Assembly (NCBI GenBank): GCA_046295655.1
Contig: JBKBMT010000055.1
Location: 1 to 17,068 of the forward strand
From: JBKBMT01 sp046295655
GTDB taxonomy: Bacteria; Pseudomonadota; Alphaproteobacteria; Rhodobacterales; Rhodobacteraceae
Direction of reading: 5' to 3'
Length of the DNA: 17,068 nucleotides
Below, piece by piece: positions 15,198 to 17,068 of this stretch. The first letter of the stretch is position 1. Every line of letters starts with the position of its first letter. The position numbers and the translations under genes are program-made. The notes beneath the pieces were generated by a model. The model saw only the letters and a program-made list of their open reading frames with translations, was not told the origin of the DNA and made no database searches.

Positions 15198-15268
15198 GGC
15201 AGGGGCGGGCCCCCGGGGGAGACATCCCCGGCGGTCCACCGGTTGGGCGCAAGCCTGAAACCCCTGCC
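15198..15268 (+). promoter_or_regulatory. structured rpsB leader
   Basis: Within the 115 bp before rpsB, GGCAGGGG (15198-15205) is perfectly complementary to CCCCTGCC (15261-15268) and would close a domain of about 55 bases. Inside it, CCGGGG (15213-15218) pairs with CCCCGG (15226-15231). The fold ends 27 bases before the rpsB ATG. Autogenous control of rpsB-tsf by S2 through the mRNA leader is established in E. coli. That this fold does the same here is inference. A weak promoter guess is TTGCAA-17-TAAGGG over the end of the acetyltransferase gene. Confidence 0.45.
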
Positions 15269-15295
15269 GAGGCGCAAACCGGAAAGGAAAAGGAC

Positions 15296-16054
15296 ATGGC
15301 GCTGCCCGAATTCACCATGCGTCAGCTTCTGGAAGCTGGCGTCCACTACGGACACCAGACCCAGCGCTGGAACCCGCGGATGGCCGAATACATCTACGGC
15401 GACCGCAACGGCATCCACATCATCGACCTGACCCAGACCGTTCCGCTGCTCGATCAGGCGCTGAAGGTCGTGCGCGACACGGTCGCCAAGGGCGGCCGGA
15501 TCCTGTTCGTCGGCACCAAGCGCCAGGCGCAGAAGCCGGTCGCCGAGGCCGCCGAGAAGTCGGCGCAGTTCTACATGAACCATCGCTGGCTGGGCGGCAC
15601 GCTGACCAACTGGAAGACCGTGAGCCAGTCGATCCAGCGGCTGAAGCAGCTTGACGAGCTGCTGGAACAGGGCGCCGAGGGCCTGACCAAGAAGGAACGG
15701 CTGGGGATGGAACGCGAGCAGGCGAAGCTGCAGGCAAGCCTCGGCGGCATCCGCGACATGGGCGGTGTGCCGGACCTGCTGTTCGTGATCGACGTGAACA
15801 AGGAAGACCTGGCCGTGGCCGAGGCCAACAAGCTGGGCATCCCCGTGGTCGCCGTGGTGGACACGAACTGCTCGCCCAAGGGTGTGGCGCATGTCATCCC
15901 GGGCAACGACGACGCGGCCCGCGCCATCGCGCTCTACTGCGATCTGGTGGCCCGCGCGGCGCTCGACGGCATGTCGGCGCAGATGGGCGCCGCCGGTATC
16001 GACATCGGAGCGCTGGAAGAGGCGCCCGAGGAAGAGGCCGCGGCCGAAGCCTGA
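15296..16054 (+). CDS. rpsB: 30S ribosomal protein S2
   Basis: Small-subunit ribosomal protein S2, needed for assembly of S1 and for translation initiation. It has 252 residues, within the usual range. The N-terminus is the standard MALPEFTMRQLLEAGVHYGHQTQRWNPRM. FVGTKRQAQ (71-79), HRWLGGTLTNW (96-106) and GIPVVAVVDTNCSPKGVAHVIPGNDDAARAI (181-211) are diagnostic blocks. The tail is acidic (EEAPEEEAAAEA), common in alphaproteobacteria. The ATG at 15296 is preceded by AAGGA about 7 bases away. It is followed after 83 bp by tsf in the conserved rpsB-tsf order. A foldable leader lies upstream. Confidence 0.99.
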   Translation: MALPEFTMRQLLEAGVHYGHQTQRWNPRMAEYIYGDRNGIHIIDLTQTVPLLDQALKVVRDTVAKGGRILFVGTKRQAQKPVAEAAEKSAQFYMNHRWLGGTLTNWKTVSQSIQRLKQLDELLEQGAEGLTKKERLGMEREQAKLQASLGGIRDMGGVPDLLFVIDVNKEDLAVAEANKLGIPVVAVVDTNCSPKGVAHVIPGNDDAARAIALYCDLVARAALDGMSAQMGAAGIDIGALEEAPEEEAAAEA

Positions 16055-16058
16055 TCTC

Positions 16059-16101
16059 GGCCGTCATCGGCCTGTCACCGGGGCGGGGTGATACCCCGCC
16101 C
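16059..16101 (+). terminator. tandem hairpins in the rpsB-tsf spacer, possible attenuator
   Basis: Two stems follow the rpsB stop: GGCCG (16059-16063) with CGGCC (16068-16072), then a 9-bp stem GGGCGGGGT (16081-16089) with ACCCCGCCC (16093-16101) and a 3-base loop. A run of four T comes only 6 bases later, so termination would be partial at best. A partial terminator here would set the tsf to rpsB ratio. The second fold is strong; its role is inferred. Confidence 0.5.
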
Positions 16102-16137
16102 GCACGATTTTCCGACACGAACCCAGGAGATGCCGAC

Positions 16138-17013
16138 ATGGCGATCACCGCAAGCATGGTGAAGGATCTGCGCGACGCGACCGGCGCAGGGATGATGGAT
16201 GCGAAGAAGGCGCTGACCGAGACCGGCGGCGACATGGAGGCCGCGGTCGACTGGCTGCGCACCAAAGGTCTTGCCAAGGCCGCGAAGAAGGCCGGCCGGG
16301 TTGCCGCCGAAGGCCTTGTCGGGGTCGCGGTCGAAGGCGGGCGCGGCGTCGTGGTCGAGGTCAATTCCGAGACCGACTTCGTGGCCAAGAACGCCGAATT
16401 CCAGTCGCTCGTCCAAGGCATCGCCCGGGCCGCGCTGGGGGCATCGGACATCGATGCGCTGCGCGCAGCACCGCTTGGCGAAGGCAGCGTCGAGGAGGCC
16501 GTCACCGGCGCGATCGCCCGGATCGGCGAGAACCTCGCGCTGCGGCGCATGGCCGCTCTGGAGGGCGACACGGTTGCCGCCTATGTCCACAACGCGGCCG
16601 GTGACGGGATCGGCAAGATCGGTGTTCTGGTCGCCGTGAAGGGTGCCGACAACGGGATCGCCAAGCAGATCGCGATGCACGTCGCTGCGACCTCGCCCGC
16701 CTCGCTTTCCGAGAAGGATCTCGATCCGGCGCTGATCGAGCGCGAGCGCAACGTCCTGTCCGAGCAGGCGCGGGAATCGGGCAAGCCCGAGGCGGTGATC
16801 GAGAAGATGATCGTCGGCCGGATGGCCAAGTTCTTCGAGGAAGTGACGCTTCTCGGACAGAAGTTCGTCATCAACCCCGACATTACCGTGGCCCAGGCCG
16901 CCCGCGAGGCCGGTGTGGAGGTGACGGGCTTCGTCCGCATGGCCGTCGGCGAGGGGATCGAGAAGAAGGAAGAGGACTTCGCCGCCGAGGTCGCCCGGAT
17001 GAACGCGGGCTGA
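16138..17013 (+). CDS. tsf: translation elongation factor Ts
   Basis: EF-Ts, the guanine nucleotide exchange factor that reloads EF-Tu with GTP in the cytoplasm. It has 291 residues, near the family norm. The first signature, LRDATGAGMMDAKKAL, is at 11-26. The EF-Tu-contacting TDFV motif falls exactly at 79-82 in VNSETDFVAKN, the same numbering as in E. coli. HVAATSPASLS belongs to the C-terminal core. It ends with the module VTLLGQKFVINPDITVAQAAREAGVEVTGFVRMAVGEGIEKKEEDF. The ATG at 16138 follows AGGAG at 8 bases. It is second in the rpsB-tsf operon, 83 bp after rpsB, with hairpins in the spacer and a probable terminator after it. Confidence 0.99.
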   Translation: MAITASMVKDLRDATGAGMMDAKKALTETGGDMEAAVDWLRTKGLAKAAKKAGRVAAEGLVGVAVEGGRGVVVEVNSETDFVAKNAEFQSLVQGIARAALGASDIDALRAAPLGEGSVEEAVTGAIARIGENLALRRMAALEGDTVAAYVHNAAGDGIGKIGVLVAVKGADNGIAKQIAMHVAATSPASLSEKDLDPALIERERNVLSEQARESGKPEAVIEKMIVGRMAKFFEEVTLLGQKFVINPDITVAQAAREAGVEVTGFVRMAVGEGIEKKEEDFAAEVARMNAG

Positions 17014-17047
17014 CCGAGGTCGGTGGCGGTCGCAAAATGGAAAAGCG

Positions 17048-17068
17048 GTGCGACCTGGGGAGTCGCAC
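17048..17068 (+). terminator. probable terminator of rpsB-tsf, cut by the window edge
   Basis: GTGCGAC with its outer partner (17048-17054) and GTCGCAC (17062-17068) form a 7-bp stem with a 7-base loop, 34 bases after the tsf stop. The stem is preceded by AAAAGCG, which would pair with CGCTTTT if that lies just past the edge. The T-run needed for a classical intrinsic terminator is not in the window, so this is a prediction from the visible half. Confidence 0.6.

Overview
The window is a GC-rich (clearly above 60% G+C), densely coded chromosomal segment. The protein sequences and gene order (mdh, an extra gene, sucC, sucD, sucA, with rpsB-tsf elsewhere) fit an alphaproteobacterium of the Rhodobacteraceae (Rhodobacter/Paracoccus/Rhodovulum-like). 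No CRISPR array, tRNA, rRNA, intact insertion sequence or phage gene was seen. Family assignments come from recognising motifs by eye; no database search was run.

Region 1 (1-5960, minus strand) is a TCA-cycle cluster read in the order mdh, an exported protein of unknown function with an EF-hand-like loop, sucC, sucD, sucA (sucA runs off the left edge). It covers malate to oxaloacetate, succinyl-CoA to succinate, and the E1 step of 2-oxoglutarate dehydrogenase. The 170-bp gap before sucC holds two identical perfect palindromes, TGTGATCACA, with centres 21 bp apart. These look like a regulator site for the sucCDA part. A C(UUCG)G hairpin follows mdh.

Region 2 (6087-9507, plus strand) has a TauE/SafE-family membrane exporter divergent from mdh, then about 715 bp with no supportable gene, then a 650-residue RTX protein. 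The RTX protein has an uninterrupted block of 15 glycine/aspartate nonapeptides followed by a Hedgehog/intein-type (Hint) domain.

Region 3 (9515-15180) looks like a one-carbon/methyl-group module around a TetR regulator. On the minus strand lie the TetR gene, a dimethylglycine dehydrogenase-like flavin/folate enzyme, and a MobA-like nucleotidyltransferase whose GTG start overlaps the stop of the enzyme gene (GTGA). Divergent on the plus strand lie a homocysteine S-methyltransferase-family gene and a GNAT acetyltransferase joined by an ATGA overlap. Inverted repeats with 5-bp spacers lie just upstream of the TetR gene and between TetR and the dehydrogenase.

Region 4 (15181-17068, plus strand) is the housekeeping rpsB-tsf pair (ribosomal protein S2 and EF-Ts). 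It has a foldable leader, hairpins in the spacer, and the first part of a probable terminator at the right edge.

The least explained parts are the exported protein inside the TCA cluster, the twin palindromes, the RTX-Hint protein, and the pairing of methyl-transfer enzymes with a nucleotidyltransferase and an acetyltransferase. I did not find a defence system or another clearly new multi-gene machine.
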